Below, in pieces: positions 9,328 to 18,231 of a stretch of 64,000 nt of DNA. Each line of letters begins with the position of its first letter. Position 1 is the stretch's first letter. The DNA comes from Ferruginibacter sp. (GTDB lineage: Bacteria > Bacteroidota > Bacteroidia > Chitinophagales > Chitinophagaceae), in NCBI GenBank assembly GCA_017983695.1, contig JAGOAX010000001.1:524185-588184 (forward strand), read 5' to 3'. Under the pieces are notes generated by a model that saw only the letters and a list, made by a program, of their open reading frames with translations, was not told the DNA's origin and ran no database searches. The position numbers and the translations under genes were made by a program.

Positions 9328-11181
9328 ATGAAATTAATACGCCGCTGTATAATTATTGTACTGTATTTGTTTTGTAAAATAAATGCTGTTGGTCAGGTTG
9401 ATTGTAATACACTCGATATAAACAAAGTAACCGGCAAATGGGTATGGGCAAGTGCAGCGCCTTCTTTTCAGGATGCCATTCCCGCAAGCCAATGGAAATT
9501 TTGTGAACCGTTAAGAAAAGAAATGCAACGTATCATGCCTGTGGCAATTGATGGCTTGTATGCAACTAACAGTATTGCATTTCCAAAAGGAAAAGCTTTT
9601 TGGTACAGCAGTAACAGCCCTGCCGCCTACGAAAACTACCTGATGCTTAAAGATTATGAATGCCTGAAGGGATACAACGAACTGAAAGCCGAAGCAGTAA
9701 CCGGCTGTTGGGTATATTTCTCCGTAAATCAAATTGATGGAGAAAAATTTCCTTTACCCGAACAGGGTACCGGGTTAACGTTTAACCAATCAAGAATAAG
9801 GATTACCAATATTGAGGTACAAACCGATGCGGCAGGTAATAAAATAATTTACAGCAATTACAGGGCCGAAGAAACACTAAAGCATTGCTATTTCTTTTCT
9901 GCAAAAAAAGATTTACCCTGGAGAAAATTAACCAACAAAGAATTATTTGGCACCTATAAAGCATACCACGAAAAAAGGCTGACCGAACAAATAGCCCGGC
10001 ACGAAAAGATTGTAGCCGATTATGAAAAAATTTACAACAGCCTTTCTGCTGCAGAAAAACAAAAAGGCGATTACAGAACACAGCAATTTGAAACCGGTGC
10101 AGCTTATTTAAAAAATCTTAAACAGGAAAAAGAAAAAATAAATCTTTGGTATAATTCAGCATTAAAGCAAACGAACATAAATGAAGCCGCATATGTTAAA
10201 AAAGTAAATTCCTATAATTTTCTTCCTGAAGAATTAGAAGCTGCCGAAGGCAATGGTTATAATGTATGGGTAGACAACCTGGATTTTTTTGATAAAGCCA
10301 AACCAAAAGATGAACCTCAGTGTATAGCTTTGTATATAAGAAGACAGGATAGCGACTTGCCTAAAAAGAATTTTATGGATCTTTTTTACAGCCAGTTTAA
10401 CCTGGATGTATTGGCAAAAATGGTAGGAGAGCCGGTAAAAAAACTCAATGGTATCAATGCCATTAACGCATCACTGGCCGAAGTAAAAGCCAGCAGCAAA
10501 ACAAATCAATCGGTAATTAGCAGTTATAATTACAGTTTTGAAAACAGCAGCGTAAACAAATTTCCTGCCGGATGGAATGGCATGAAAAATATTACCGTAC
10601 AGCAATACGAAAATAAAAACTGGTTAGCACTTACTAAAGATGGTTACTGGTATCCACAGCAATTTAACAAAGAGATCAGTAACAACTTTAATCTTTCATT
10701 TGATATAATCTGGAATAAAGACATCGCTTACAACAGCGGATTATTTACGGTAAGTTTTTCTGAAATACCTTACGATAATGCAGCAGAAAGATATAAAATG
10801 GATGAGAACCAAAACCAGTACTGGAGTTTTTACGATAGTTATGTGGGCAAATTTAACCGGGTAGTTTTATGGTTCGATCCTTATGCCAATAGTGGCGGCA
10901 CACTTACTGTTTATTCTTATGATAAAAATGAAACCGTTGCAGTGAACAAGCGGATTAACTTACCCAATTTTTATCTTACTAAAAACAAACAGCAGATAAA
11001 AATGCAGCGAAAGGGGAATGCACTATTGGTGTTTATAAATGATAATAAAGAAGCCGAACTGGAAAATGTTTTTCTGCCATCAGTAAAATACAATTTATAT
11101 ACTTTCAGTCGCTACAAAGGCAATAACAGTGATAATAAAAATGATGTGTTTTACCTGTCCAATATAAATACAGGTTACTAA
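9328..11181 (+). CDS. secreted protein of unknown function
   Basis: This 617-residue protein has a hydrophobic N-terminus (LIRRCIIIVLYLFCKINAVGQ) that reads as a signal peptide. Residues about 20-190 have two or three Cys residues and many Trp and Tyr. A charged, helical, coiled-coil-like stretch follows at about 205-290 (HEKRLTEQIARHEKIVADYE). The last 210 residues look beta-rich (SFENSSVNKFPAGWNG..., NLSFDIIW, GLFTVSFSE), reminiscent of concanavalin-like lectin domains, but I cannot assign a family. There is no T9SS tail. It starts 48 bp after the RCC1 gene on the same strand and may be co-transcribed with it. Confidence 0.7.
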   Translation: MKLIRRCIIIVLYLFCKINAVGQVDCNTLDINKVTGKWVWASAAPSFQDAIPASQWKFCEPLRKEMQRIMPVAIDGLYATNSIAFPKGKAFWYSSNSPAAYENYLMLKDYECLKGYNELKAEAVTGCWVYFSVNQIDGEKFPLPEQGTGLTFNQSRIRITNIEVQTDAAGNKIIYSNYRAEETLKHCYFFSAKKDLPWRKLTNKELFGTYKAYHEKRLTEQIARHEKIVADYEKIYNSLSAAEKQKGDYRTQQFETGAAYLKNLKQEKEKINLWYNSALKQTNINEAAYVKKVNSYNFLPEELEAAEGNGYNVWVDNLDFFDKAKPKDEPQCIALYIRRQDSDLPKKNFMDLFYSQFNLDVLAKMVGEPVKKLNGINAINASLAEVKASSKTNQSVISSYNYSFENSSVNKFPAGWNGMKNITVQQYENKNWLALTKDGYWYPQQFNKEISNNFNLSFDIIWNKDIAYNSGLFTVSFSEIPYDNAAERYKMDENQNQYWSFYDSYVGKFNRVVLWFDPYANSGGTLTVYSYDKNETVAVNKRINLPNFYLTKNKQQIKMQRKGNALLVFINDNKEAELENVFLPSVKYNLYTFSRYKGNNSDNKNDVFYLSNINTGY

Positions 11182-11215
11182 CTACAGAATAAATCAATCA
11201 CTCGATTCAATTATT

Positions 11216-11223
11216 TATCTTCG
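11216..11223 (+). promoter_or_regulatory. -7-like promoter box 5 nt before fmt
   Basis: TATCTTCG differs from TAnnTTTG in one base. Only CAGTA separates it from the ATG at 11229, so the transcript would be leaderless or nearly so. This position supports 11229 as the true fmt start. Confidence 0.45.
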
Positions 11224-11228
11224 CAGTA

Positions 11229-12215
11229 ATGATTGAAGTTAAATTAAAAGAAAAAGAAAACAAAGCCACTACTTTTAATATTACCCTTACACCACTGCGG
11301 ATTGTATTTATGGGTACACCCGAATTTGCCGTGGCAAGTTTGGATGCCTTGGTAAAAGCAGGCTACAATATTGTGGGTGTAATTACAGCTCCCGATAAAC
11401 CGGCAGGCCGTGGAATGACGTTACAGCAAAGTGCAGTAAAAAAATATGCAGTGGAGCATAACTTAAAAGTGTTGCAGCCGGAGAAATTAAAGAACCCTGA
11501 ATTTTTAGCGGAACTAAAATCGTTGAATGCAGACTTACAGATTGTAGTGGCGTTCCGTATGTTACCCGAAGTAGTTTGGAATATGCCGAGAATGGGTAGT
11601 GTAAATTTGCATGGCAGCTTACTACCACAATACCGTGGTGCTGCCCCAATAAACTGGGCCGTTATAAATGGCGAAAAAGAAACGGGTGTAACTACCTTTA
11701 AATTAAAACACGAAATTGATACCGGAGATATTTTATTGCAACAAAGTTTTGCTATTGGAGAAAACGATACCGCCGGTGAAGTGCATGATACCATGAAAGA
11801 AATTGGGGCTGAACTTTTAGTAAAAACTGTAAAAGGTTTAGCGGATGGCACTTTAACAGACCGACCACAAACCACCAACCACCAACCGCAAACCCTATTG
11901 CATGCCCCTAAAATTTTTACCGAAACCTGCAAAATAGATTTTAATAAACCGGTGAATGAAGTTCATAATCTTATACGTGGCCTGTCTCCATTTCCCGGAG
12001 CTTTTACTACACTTGATGGAAAAACACTGAAGATATATAAAAGCGAAAAACAAATTACTGCATTAAAAACAACAACCGGCAATTACGAAACAGACGGTAA
12101 AACTTTTTTAAAATTTGCCTGTGCCAATGGTTACATTGAAGTAAAAGAATTACAACTGGAAGGAAAAAAGAAAATGACGGTGGAAGATTTTTTAAGAGGT
12201 TACAGGTTTACATAA
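11229..12215 (+). CDS. fmt: methionyl-tRNA formyltransferase
   Basis: This 328-residue enzyme formylates initiator Met-tRNA using 10-formyl-THF. Family signatures are RIVFMGTPEFAV at residues 24-35, the HGSLLPQYRGAAPINWA active-site region (Asn-His-Ser/Gly type) and the TGVTTFKL...IDTGDILLQ stretch. The C-terminal tRNA-binding OB-like domain ends FLRGYRFT. The ATG at 11229 gives about 20 residues more than the usual start; no other ATG precedes RIVFMG, though a CTG two codons upstream is possible. An unusual short insert, RPQTTNHQPQT, at about residues 211-221 comes from a C/A-rich repeat and lies between the two domains. Confidence 0.95.
   Translation: MIEVKLKEKENKATTFNITLTPLRIVFMGTPEFAVASLDALVKAGYNIVGVITAPDKPAGRGMTLQQSAVKKYAVEHNLKVLQPEKLKNPEFLAELKSLNADLQIVVAFRMLPEVVWNMPRMGSVNLHGSLLPQYRGAAPINWAVINGEKETGVTTFKLKHEIDTGDILLQQSFAIGENDTAGEVHDTMKEIGAELLVKTVKGLADGTLTDRPQTTNHQPQTLLHAPKIFTETCKIDFNKPVNEVHNLIRGLSPFPGAFTTLDGKTLKIYKSEKQITALKTTTGNYETDGKTFLKFACANGYIEVKELQLEGKKKMTVEDFLRGYRFT
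11861..11894 (+). repeat. C/A-rich word-like repeat inside fmt
   Basis: The bases read as successive variants of ACCAACC / ACCACAAACC and are translated in frame as the inter-domain insert of Fmt. A closely similar run (ACCACAACC, ACCAACTACC, AACCATCAAC) occurs at 26801-26840 upstream of mnmA, so this looks like one copy of a dispersed repeat family. Confidence 0.5.
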
Positions 12216-12217
12216 AA

Positions 12218-12244
12218 AAGGCGCTGCAGTTATTGCAGCGCCTT
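12218..12244. terminator. bidirectional terminator between fmt and the C1 peptidase gene
   Basis: AAGGCGCTGCA (12218-12228) and TGCAGCGCCTT (12234-12244) form a perfect 11-bp stem with a 5-nt loop. A-rich sequence precedes it and T-rich sequence follows within a few bases. It sits between two convergent genes and could end transcripts from both. Confidence 0.85.
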
Positions 12245-12264
12245 AGCAGTATTTTTATTTATTA

Positions 12265-13473
12265 TTATTTCAATTTTATTTTCTCCAGCATTTTTTTACT
12301 CAACGCAGCTTTTGGAATGATCATACTCACTGTGTTAATGGCAAAGTAAGCTTCTGATACATAGATGTAGCCATGCCTTGGACCAACATCGCCCCATGAA
12401 TTTTTTACCATAAAGAAATTATTACCGGCTTTGGATTTTGCCAGGCCCGTAATATGCATCAGGTGATCATCCTGTGTGGTAAGATTCTCAAATAATTTCT
12501 GACGGGTAGTTACATCCCACTTACCTTCTTTGGACTGGCCTGTAAACAGATCGCCTTTTCGTTTTAATTCAGGTGTAAAATTATTAAAGTTAACAGCCGA
12601 ACCCATTTTTTGCTGAAACCCATCATTACTTACATCTGCATCCCACAAAATAGAGTATCCATTATTTACCGTTTCTTTTGTTAACTCAATCATATCTTCA
12701 ACCGGTACATTGTAATAAGCACCATTACTGAAATTATCGGGCACCTCTAAAATAAAAGATGAATAATACGGGTGATGCGTAAATGAGGTAATGTATAAAT
12801 AATCATCAGCATTAAATTTCAGCACTTCGCCTGCAAATGTTTTAGGTGTGTATTCTTTTCCATTGTACCTAAATTTAGCTGGTGGCACCCCCAGTTCATC
12901 ATTCAGTATTTTTTCATATCCCGTAAGCCAATCTTCTTGTACAGGTTTATGTTTCAGTAAAGTGTCTAAATAGTTTTTTAATTTCTGTACTAATCTTCCA
13001 TGGTCATGCACAGTAAAACCTCCCGGCTTTAAACCACTATATGCACTATCAGGCACAGCACCATATTTGGCTATTGCATTTATCAGATCGTGGCCTAAAC
13101 CTCCTTCGCCAAATTGTGTACTGCCCTGGCGCAGTACATAATTTCTGCCTTTTTCCAGGTAGGTATTTCTTACAGAAAACATTTCGCTTAGATCAAATTC
13201 GCCTAAGTTAGCTTTAAGGCATTGGCTTTCTATTAAAGAAGTGGTGGAAAAACACCAGCAGGTACCAGTCATACCCTGGTTTTTAACTGAAGTTGCAGCA
13301 ACAGTTTTGAGTATGGTAAAATTGGTGTCGTTTTTCCGGTTTTCTTCAGCCTTTAACTTATCACTAAGCTCTTTATCTTTTTTTAGTTTAGGGTCTGCCA
13401 TTTCTACATCCGACTGTGCATAGGTTACAAAACATGCTGTGGCAGCAATTACAAACAAAAAAACTTTCTTCAT
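12265..13473 (-). CDS. exported C1-family cysteine peptidase, bleomycin hydrolase/PepC type
   Basis: This 402-residue protein has a signal peptide (MKKVFLFVIAATACFVTYAQ). Catalytic features are VKNQGMTGTCWCFSTTSLIESQ-like with the nucleophile Cys near residue 75, His in HLMHITGLA and Asn in VKNSWGD near the C-terminus, in the order C-H-N of papain-fold enzymes. The large segment between Cys and His and the final IPKAALSKKM tail fit the PepC/bleomycin hydrolase family (PF03051), whose members are normally cytosolic hexameric aminopeptidases of about 450 residues. Here export to the periplasm is predicted. It lies 5 bp after the LysM gene on the same strand. Confidence 0.88.
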   Translation of the reverse strand: MKKVFLFVIAATACFVTYAQSDVEMADPKLKKDKELSDKLKAEENRKNDTNFTILKTVAATSVKNQGMTGTCWCFSTTSLIESQCLKANLGEFDLSEMFSVRNTYLEKGRNYVLRQGSTQFGEGGLGHDLINAIAKYGAVPDSAYSGLKPGGFTVHDHGRLVQKLKNYLDTLLKHKPVQEDWLTGYEKILNDELGVPPAKFRYNGKEYTPKTFAGEVLKFNADDYLYITSFTHHPYYSSFILEVPDNFSNGAYYNVPVEDMIELTKETVNNGYSILWDADVSNDGFQQKMGSAVNFNNFTPELKRKGDLFTGQSKEGKWDVTTRQKLFENLTTQDDHLMHITGLAKSKAGNNFFMVKNSWGDVGPRHGYIYVSEAYFAINTVSMIIPKAALSKKMLEKIKLK

Positions 13474-13478
13474 AAAAT

Positions 13479-14405
13479 TTACTTTGAATAATTAAGTGTA
13501 CAATCTAATTTACTTTCTGTAGTGCCTAAAGCATCTGCGGCAGCATTACTAAGGCGTATGATGAGTCCTGTATTTTGTTTAATATCAGGAATTAAATCCA
13601 GCACTTTTGCATATACCGATTTACCATTGGCCACATTGGTTATTTTAATTACCATGCCGGCCGGTGCTGTATTATGCAGGCAGTAATACTTTCCATCTTC
13701 CCAGCCACTGGTGCTTTTAAAAACTCCCCCCGTACCTGTTTCGCTTACCAGGTTATTATTACTTGTTTGAGTTTCGTACAAATTTTTAAAGATACCGCCA
13801 TTAAAGTTTACTGCCTTAACCTGTACAGCAGGTTCATTTTTTACTTCCTTAACAACAGCTGCCGTCTTTACTTCTTCAATATTTTTTTGTGGCTTCGTTT
13901 CTTCTTTTTTGGGTTCAGGTATTTCAACAAACTCTTCTTTTACAGGTTTCTCGTTCTTTCCACCTGTATATCCAACTATAATTTTAGCGCCTTCGCTTAA
14001 GGCATCACTTTTAAGATTATTCCATTTTTTTATATCATCAATGGGCACTTTATTATACAAGGTGCTGATGTGATACAATGTTTCTTTTTTACCAACGGTA
14101 TGATAAACTGGCTTTCCTTTTTCAGATTTAGCAACAACAGTTTTTGCTGGTGCTGTTGTTTTTGCAGGTGGAGGAACAGTTGCAGTTTTGGCGGCAGCAT
14201 TTTTTCCGGGGATTTTTAATACCTGGCCTAATGTTAAACCTTTCTCATACTCAATCTTATTATAATTAGCCAGCTCCCTGCCATTGATATTATACAAGCG
14301 GCCAATACTGGTTAAACTTTCTTTAGGGCCAACGGTATGCGTAATATCTTTTTGCGCCAATGCAAAAAAAGGCAGCAAAAGCAACAAGCCAAAAATTTTC
14401 TTCAT
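13479..14405 (-). CDS. LysM and double-psi beta-barrel (RlpA-like) envelope protein
   Basis: I place the start at the ATG complementary to 14403-14405, which begins a clean signal peptide (MKKIFGLLLLLPFFALAQ). The upstream ATG (14426) would add seven residues and no better signal. The mature protein has two LysM domains (residues about 21-66, HTVGPKESLTSIGRLYNI; and about 105-150, YHTVGKKETLYHIS), a Lys/Pro/Ala/Glu-rich linker, and a C-terminal domain of about 100 residues. That last domain resembles a double-psi beta-barrel (GVFKSTSGWEDGKYYCLHN, then VYAKVLDLIPD). It should bind peptidoglycan in the periplasm. It is probably co-transcribed with the C1 peptidase. Confidence 0.88.
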   Translation of the reverse strand: MKKIFGLLLLLPFFALAQKDITHTVGPKESLTSIGRLYNINGRELANYNKIEYEKGLTLGQVLKIPGKNAAAKTATVPPPAKTTAPAKTVVAKSEKGKPVYHTVGKKETLYHISTLYNKVPIDDIKKWNNLKSDALSEGAKIIVGYTGGKNEKPVKEEFVEIPEPKKEETKPQKNIEEVKTAAVVKEVKNEPAVQVKAVNFNGGIFKNLYETQTSNNNLVSETGTGGVFKSTSGWEDGKYYCLHNTAPAGMVIKITNVANGKSVYAKVLDLIPDIKQNTGLIIRLSNAAADALGTTESKLDCTLNYSK

Positions 14406-14458
14406 ATCCAAAAATTGTGATTGCAAATATGCAAAAATTAGTTGGTTTTTGGGCCCAA

Positions 14459-15874
14459 TTACTTGTTAACAATGCGCCATTCCTTAGGATAGTAATTATT
14501 AACCCTGTTGGCAAGTATTTTTACCCAGCCTAATGGTAATTGCCCGCAGGTTAACAGCGCCCAGCCTTTTGCTGCGGCATCAATTTTTATATCCTGCCTG
14601 CGCAGGTATTGCAAGGCAGTTTCCACATCTACGGCTATTGTTGAAACCCCCGGGGTAATTATTGTACTTACCGCCAGTTCATGATCGGGAATTAGTTCAT
14701 CCCTGATGATAGCCCCCATTTTAACGCCGGCTTTTTTTATATACAACGCAGCCTGTATTACTGCCAACTCATTTTGCAAGGTTAGCGGCATGGCAATAAT
14801 ATCTTCCTTTTGTTTAATAAAGAAAAAGTCGCCGGGATTTTTAAGCCAGGGTTTTAAGGTTTCAATTTCCCTGGCCGCTATTTTTTCTAGCCTGGATTTT
14901 TGTGCCCTTTGTTCAAACATATTACCTGTACCTTCATTTTTTTTAAATGCTGCTATAAAAAAACCCTCTCCTTTTACTTTATCAGGATAAAAGCGGTAAC
15001 CATATGCATTATGTTGCGGAGATTGGGTTTCAACAATATTCCATGCTGACTCAGTTTGAAGCTTACAACTTTCAACTTTCAATTCTGCTATCAGCCAATC
15101 TGCAATGGCTTCGTCTTCATCTGTTGAATAAGAACAGGTAGAGTAAATTAAAACACCGCCATCTTTAAGTGATGAAAAAACATCTGCCAATATCCTTTGC
15201 TGCCGCTGGCTGCACAGCTGCAAATTATTTTCACTCCATTCGTCAATAGCCGAAATATCTTTACGGAATAAACCACTACCACTGCAGGGTGCATCCACCA
15301 CAATCACATCAAAATAATTTTGCAGGCGCTGAAAATCTTTTGGATCGTTATTGGTAACAATAATATTTGCTGCTCCCCATTTGGTAATATTTTCGGTAAG
15401 TATACTGGCCCTTGTTTTAATCACTTCATTACTTACCAATAAACTGTCTTTATTAATCAGCGATTGAATTAAAGTTGATTTGCCCCCCGGTGCGGCACAA
15501 AGGTCTAACACTTTTAAAGGCTTCGACAGATCAACTGTTTGTTGCAAAGCCTGCTCTACAAACATACTGCTGGCTTCCTGCACGTAATATGCGCCTGCAT
15601 GAAAGGTTGGATCAAGTGTAAAGGAAGGCCGTTCGTTTAAATAAAACCCATTCGAACTCCAGGGCACTTTCTCTGACTTAGCATTAAAAATTAATGGTTT
15701 GCTACCAAATATTTTATTGCTATTCAGCCTTACTGAAGTAACCTGCCCGCCGGATTGATGTACCTGTACAAAGGCCGCTTCATCAAAGCCTTTTATGTTT
15801 TGCAAAGATTGTATGAGTGCCTGTGGTAACAATATGATGTTTTTATACCGGTAATGTGCAAATACCAGTTTCAA
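14459..15874 (-). CDS. rRNA cytosine-C5 methyltransferase (NOL1/NOP2/sun family, RsmF-like)
   Basis: This 471-residue SAM-dependent enzyme has motif I LDLCAAPGGKSTL, motif IV DAPCSGSG (release Cys) and motif VI YSTCSYS (nucleophile Cys). The C-terminal part resembles the PUA-like region of RsmF (GWALLTCGQLPLGWVKI). The first 14 residues are not typical of the family; a TTG at 15832, giving LLPQALIQSL, may be the real start. The segment ELKVESCKLQTES at about residues 264-276 comes from a short repeat (TTCAACTTTC words) and is absent from usual family members. Genes on both sides are on the same strand, 28-53 bp away. Confidence 0.92.
   Translation of the reverse strand: MKLVFAHYRYKNIILLPQALIQSLQNIKGFDEAAFVQVHQSGGQVTSVRLNSNKIFGSKPLIFNAKSEKVPWSSNGFYLNERPSFTLDPTFHAGAYYVQEASSMFVEQALQQTVDLSKPLKVLDLCAAPGGKSTLIQSLINKDSLLVSNEVIKTRASILTENITKWGAANIIVTNNDPKDFQRLQNYFDVIVVDAPCSGSGLFRKDISAIDEWSENNLQLCSQRQQRILADVFSSLKDGGVLIYSTCSYSTDEDEAIADWLIAELKVESCKLQTESAWNIVETQSPQHNAYGYRFYPDKVKGEGFFIAAFKKNEGTGNMFEQRAQKSRLEKIAAREIETLKPWLKNPGDFFFIKQKEDIIAMPLTLQNELAVIQAALYIKKAGVKMGAIIRDELIPDHELAVSTIITPGVSTIAVDVETALQYLRRQDIKIDAAAKGWALLTCGQLPLGWVKILANRVNNYYPKEWRIVNK
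15051..15084 (-). repeat. word-like repeat read in frame inside the rRNA methyltransferase gene
   Basis: The plus strand shows AGTTTGAAGCTTACAAC followed by TTTCAACTTTCAATTC, short variants of one word. On the coding strand this gives VESCKLQT, lying just after motif VI. Similar AACTTT / TTTTAACTTTC words occur in the intergenic DNA before folA (23515-23550). Confidence 0.45.
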
Positions 15875-15902
15875 TTAATTGCCTGAAGTAACAGCAAAAA
15901 TT

Positions 15903-16214
15903 CTATGCATCTACCGAATCATACACCACCACTTTTTGCCAAAGTGCTGAACAGTCGGCTATAAATTGTAAATGAATCGGGTCGGTTTGGTAATCATCCT
16001 GTGCTTCTTTAGTTGCAAAGATGAGCATCCACGAGACGGAGTAGGAACTGTCAATTACTTCCCTTCGGGTGGCAGCTGCCGTACCAATATGAAAGGTTTG
16101 AATAGATTTTGCTGCTGATAATTTTTGTAAGCCTGCAATTAATAGTTGTTTATCAGCAATACTATCGGGGTTTTTAAGCCAGAAAAAAACATGATGTATT
16201 AATACGTTCTTCAT
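15903..16214 (-). CDS. Dabb-domain (stress-responsive A/B barrel) protein
   Basis: This 103-residue cytoplasmic protein is essentially one Dabb ferredoxin-like domain. It begins with the family signature HHVFFWLK and ends with the HLQFIADCSALWQKVVVYDS pattern. These proteins form dimeric barrels; some are polyketide cyclases or heme-related, most are uncharacterised. It lies 22 bp after the hexosaminidase stop and 28 bp before the methyltransferase start, so co-transcription is likely although the three functions are unrelated. Confidence 0.88.
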   Translation of the reverse strand: MKNVLIHHVFFWLKNPDSIADKQLLIAGLQKLSAAKSIQTFHIGTAAATRREVIDSSYSVSWMLIFATKEAQDDYQTDPIHLQFIADCSALWQKVVVYDSVDA

Positions 16215-16236
16215 TTTTTATTTTTTATATGATAAA

Positions 16237-18144
16237 TTATTTTTTCTCTGTTCTCTTTTTTAATTCTGCTACAGGCATATTATTCATTCTGCCAACGGGT
16301 TGTTTACCACGGTAAGTAATCACCCTCATCAAAGTTGCATCTACCGGTACTGTTACTGGCCCTTCGTACCTCGGATAAAAATGATCGGGATAAGAATTAT
16401 CAAAACTATAATAAATATCCAGCCCTTCTATTTCTGTTTTTAAACTGACAACCAATTCACCTTTACCATTTTGACTCACTTTAAAATCGGGGTCGTACAT
16501 GCCGGGGCCGTATTTTATTTCAGCCGCATCAAAGCGTTTAAAATGATCTTCTATCTTGCCCACAAAACTGTTCCAGTTTTTTTTGCCTGACGGGCTCCAT
16601 GCTGTTTCGCTAACTGCAAAAGCCCGTGGCCATGTCATGTATTGTACCTGGCGATAATTATATATCTGCTCACTCCACAAATTACCCTGCATACCTTTTA
16701 CATATTTTGCATCAATACCTTCTGATACCGGTTCATATGAATAAGTTTTACTTAACCGTAATGATGCATACACTTTAGGTTCCATTATTTCGTCGCTCTG
16801 CATATAATCCAGGTACACAAATGTGGTGGGGCTCATTACCACTTCATGTTTTTTATTGGAGGCTTCAATACCACCCTTGGTACCCCGCCAACTCATAATA
16901 GCAGTTGTTGGCGATACACCACCTTCCAGAATCTCATCCCAGCCCATCATTTTCTTTCCCTTGCTTTGCACAATTTTTTCAAGCCGTCTTTCAAAATACC
17001 CTTGTACTGCATTCATGGTTTTTAAACCCTCTTTCTGCATCAATGCTTTTATAGCAGGGTTATTTTCCCAATAATTATGAATGCATTCATCACCGCCAAC
17101 ATGTATATATTCAAAAGGAAATAGTTGTGCCAGCTCAGTCATTACTTTATCTAAAAAAGGATATACTTTTTCATTGGCCGGGCAAAGCGTATTATCCAGC
17201 AGTCCGTAAAAATGTCCCTTGGCAGGCCACTCAATAAATTTATCGCCGGAACTTACTTTATATTTCTCTGCTCCAGGTGTACAGCTAAGTTCTGGATAAG
17301 CAGCAATGGCAGCAAGACTGTGGCCGGGCACATCAACTTCGGGCAATACATTTACAAAACGGGCTGCGGCATACTGCACAATTTCTTTTATATCGTCCTG
17401 TGTATAAAAGCCGCCATAGTTTCTGGGTTCATCATCTTTTATTGGTAAAAAACTGCCGAAGCGGCCCGTACGTTTTACATTCCAGGCGCCAATGGATGTT
17501 AGTTTAGGCAGGCTTTTTATTTCTACCCGCCAGCCCTGGTCGTCGGTTAAATGCCAGTGAAATAAATTGAATTTATAAGCAGCCATTTCATCAATAAATG
17601 TTTTCACTTCTTCTTTGGTAAAAAAATGACGGCTTACATCAAGCATCAAACCACGCCATCCAAAACGTGGATAGTCTGTTATCTCCACACAAGGTGCAGT
17701 CCATTCTATATTTTTTACCAGCTCTTTGCCTGCAATTTCTTTTGGCAGCAGCTGTAATAATGTTTGTACCCCATAAAATAAACCCGCCGGCTGGTTAGCT
17801 TTGATGATTATGTTTTGAGGGCTAACAGATAATTCATACCCCTCTTTTCCAATTGAAGTATTTGCAGTTGCATTCAGCAATAACTGAATATTTGCTGCTG
17901 CTGAATTGTCTGCAACTTTTACTGCATATCCTGTTGCCAGACTGATTTTTTTTTGCAGGTAATCAGCTGCAAATTGTACAGCAGTAGTATTGGCTGCGCC
18001 AATAACAATATCTTTTGGTAAAAGATAAACTCCATTTTTTTTAACCAGCTGAACCGGCTCGGGTATAATGGAAATATTTTTTGGCTGGCAAAACACCGCT
18101 GCCGTTATAGCGCAACAAACAGCAAGCACAATCATTTTTTTCAT
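16237..18144 (-). CDS. beta-N-acetylhexosaminidase, GH20
   Basis: The start is placed at the ATG of MKKMIVLAVCCAITAAVFCQ, a Sec signal; an ATG three codons upstream (18153) is possible. The protein has 635 residues. It shows a GH20b domain (about 25-150), then the catalytic barrel with WRGLMLDVSRHF, FHWHLTDDQGWR, LPEVDVPGH and the acid pair D-E in HVGGDEC (residues 352-353 from this start). The Trp-rich SWRGTKGG follows, and a C-terminal chitobiase-type domain (DIYYSFDNSYP). It removes terminal GlcNAc or GalNAc residues in the periplasm or on the cell surface. It is the first gene of the minus-strand run. Confidence 0.95.
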   Translation of the reverse strand: MKKMIVLAVCCAITAAVFCQPKNISIIPEPVQLVKKNGVYLLPKDIVIGAANTTAVQFAADYLQKKISLATGYAVKVADNSAAANIQLLLNATANTSIGKEGYELSVSPQNIIIKANQPAGLFYGVQTLLQLLPKEIAGKELVKNIEWTAPCVEITDYPRFGWRGLMLDVSRHFFTKEEVKTFIDEMAAYKFNLFHWHLTDDQGWRVEIKSLPKLTSIGAWNVKRTGRFGSFLPIKDDEPRNYGGFYTQDDIKEIVQYAAARFVNVLPEVDVPGHSLAAIAAYPELSCTPGAEKYKVSSGDKFIEWPAKGHFYGLLDNTLCPANEKVYPFLDKVMTELAQLFPFEYIHVGGDECIHNYWENNPAIKALMQKEGLKTMNAVQGYFERRLEKIVQSKGKKMMGWDEILEGGVSPTTAIMSWRGTKGGIEASNKKHEVVMSPTTFVYLDYMQSDEIMEPKVYASLRLSKTYSYEPVSEGIDAKYVKGMQGNLWSEQIYNYRQVQYMTWPRAFAVSETAWSPSGKKNWNSFVGKIEDHFKRFDAAEIKYGPGMYDPDFKVSQNGKGELVVSLKTEIEGLDIYYSFDNSYPDHFYPRYEGPVTVPVDATLMRVITYRGKQPVGRMNNMPVAELKKRTEKK

Positions 18145-18231
18145 ACACTGCATATTGATTTATTAAATACAATTGAAGTTAGCAGATAAATTTTATTTTC
18201 GCTTAAACTTGTTTTCTACAAAAGAAAAATT

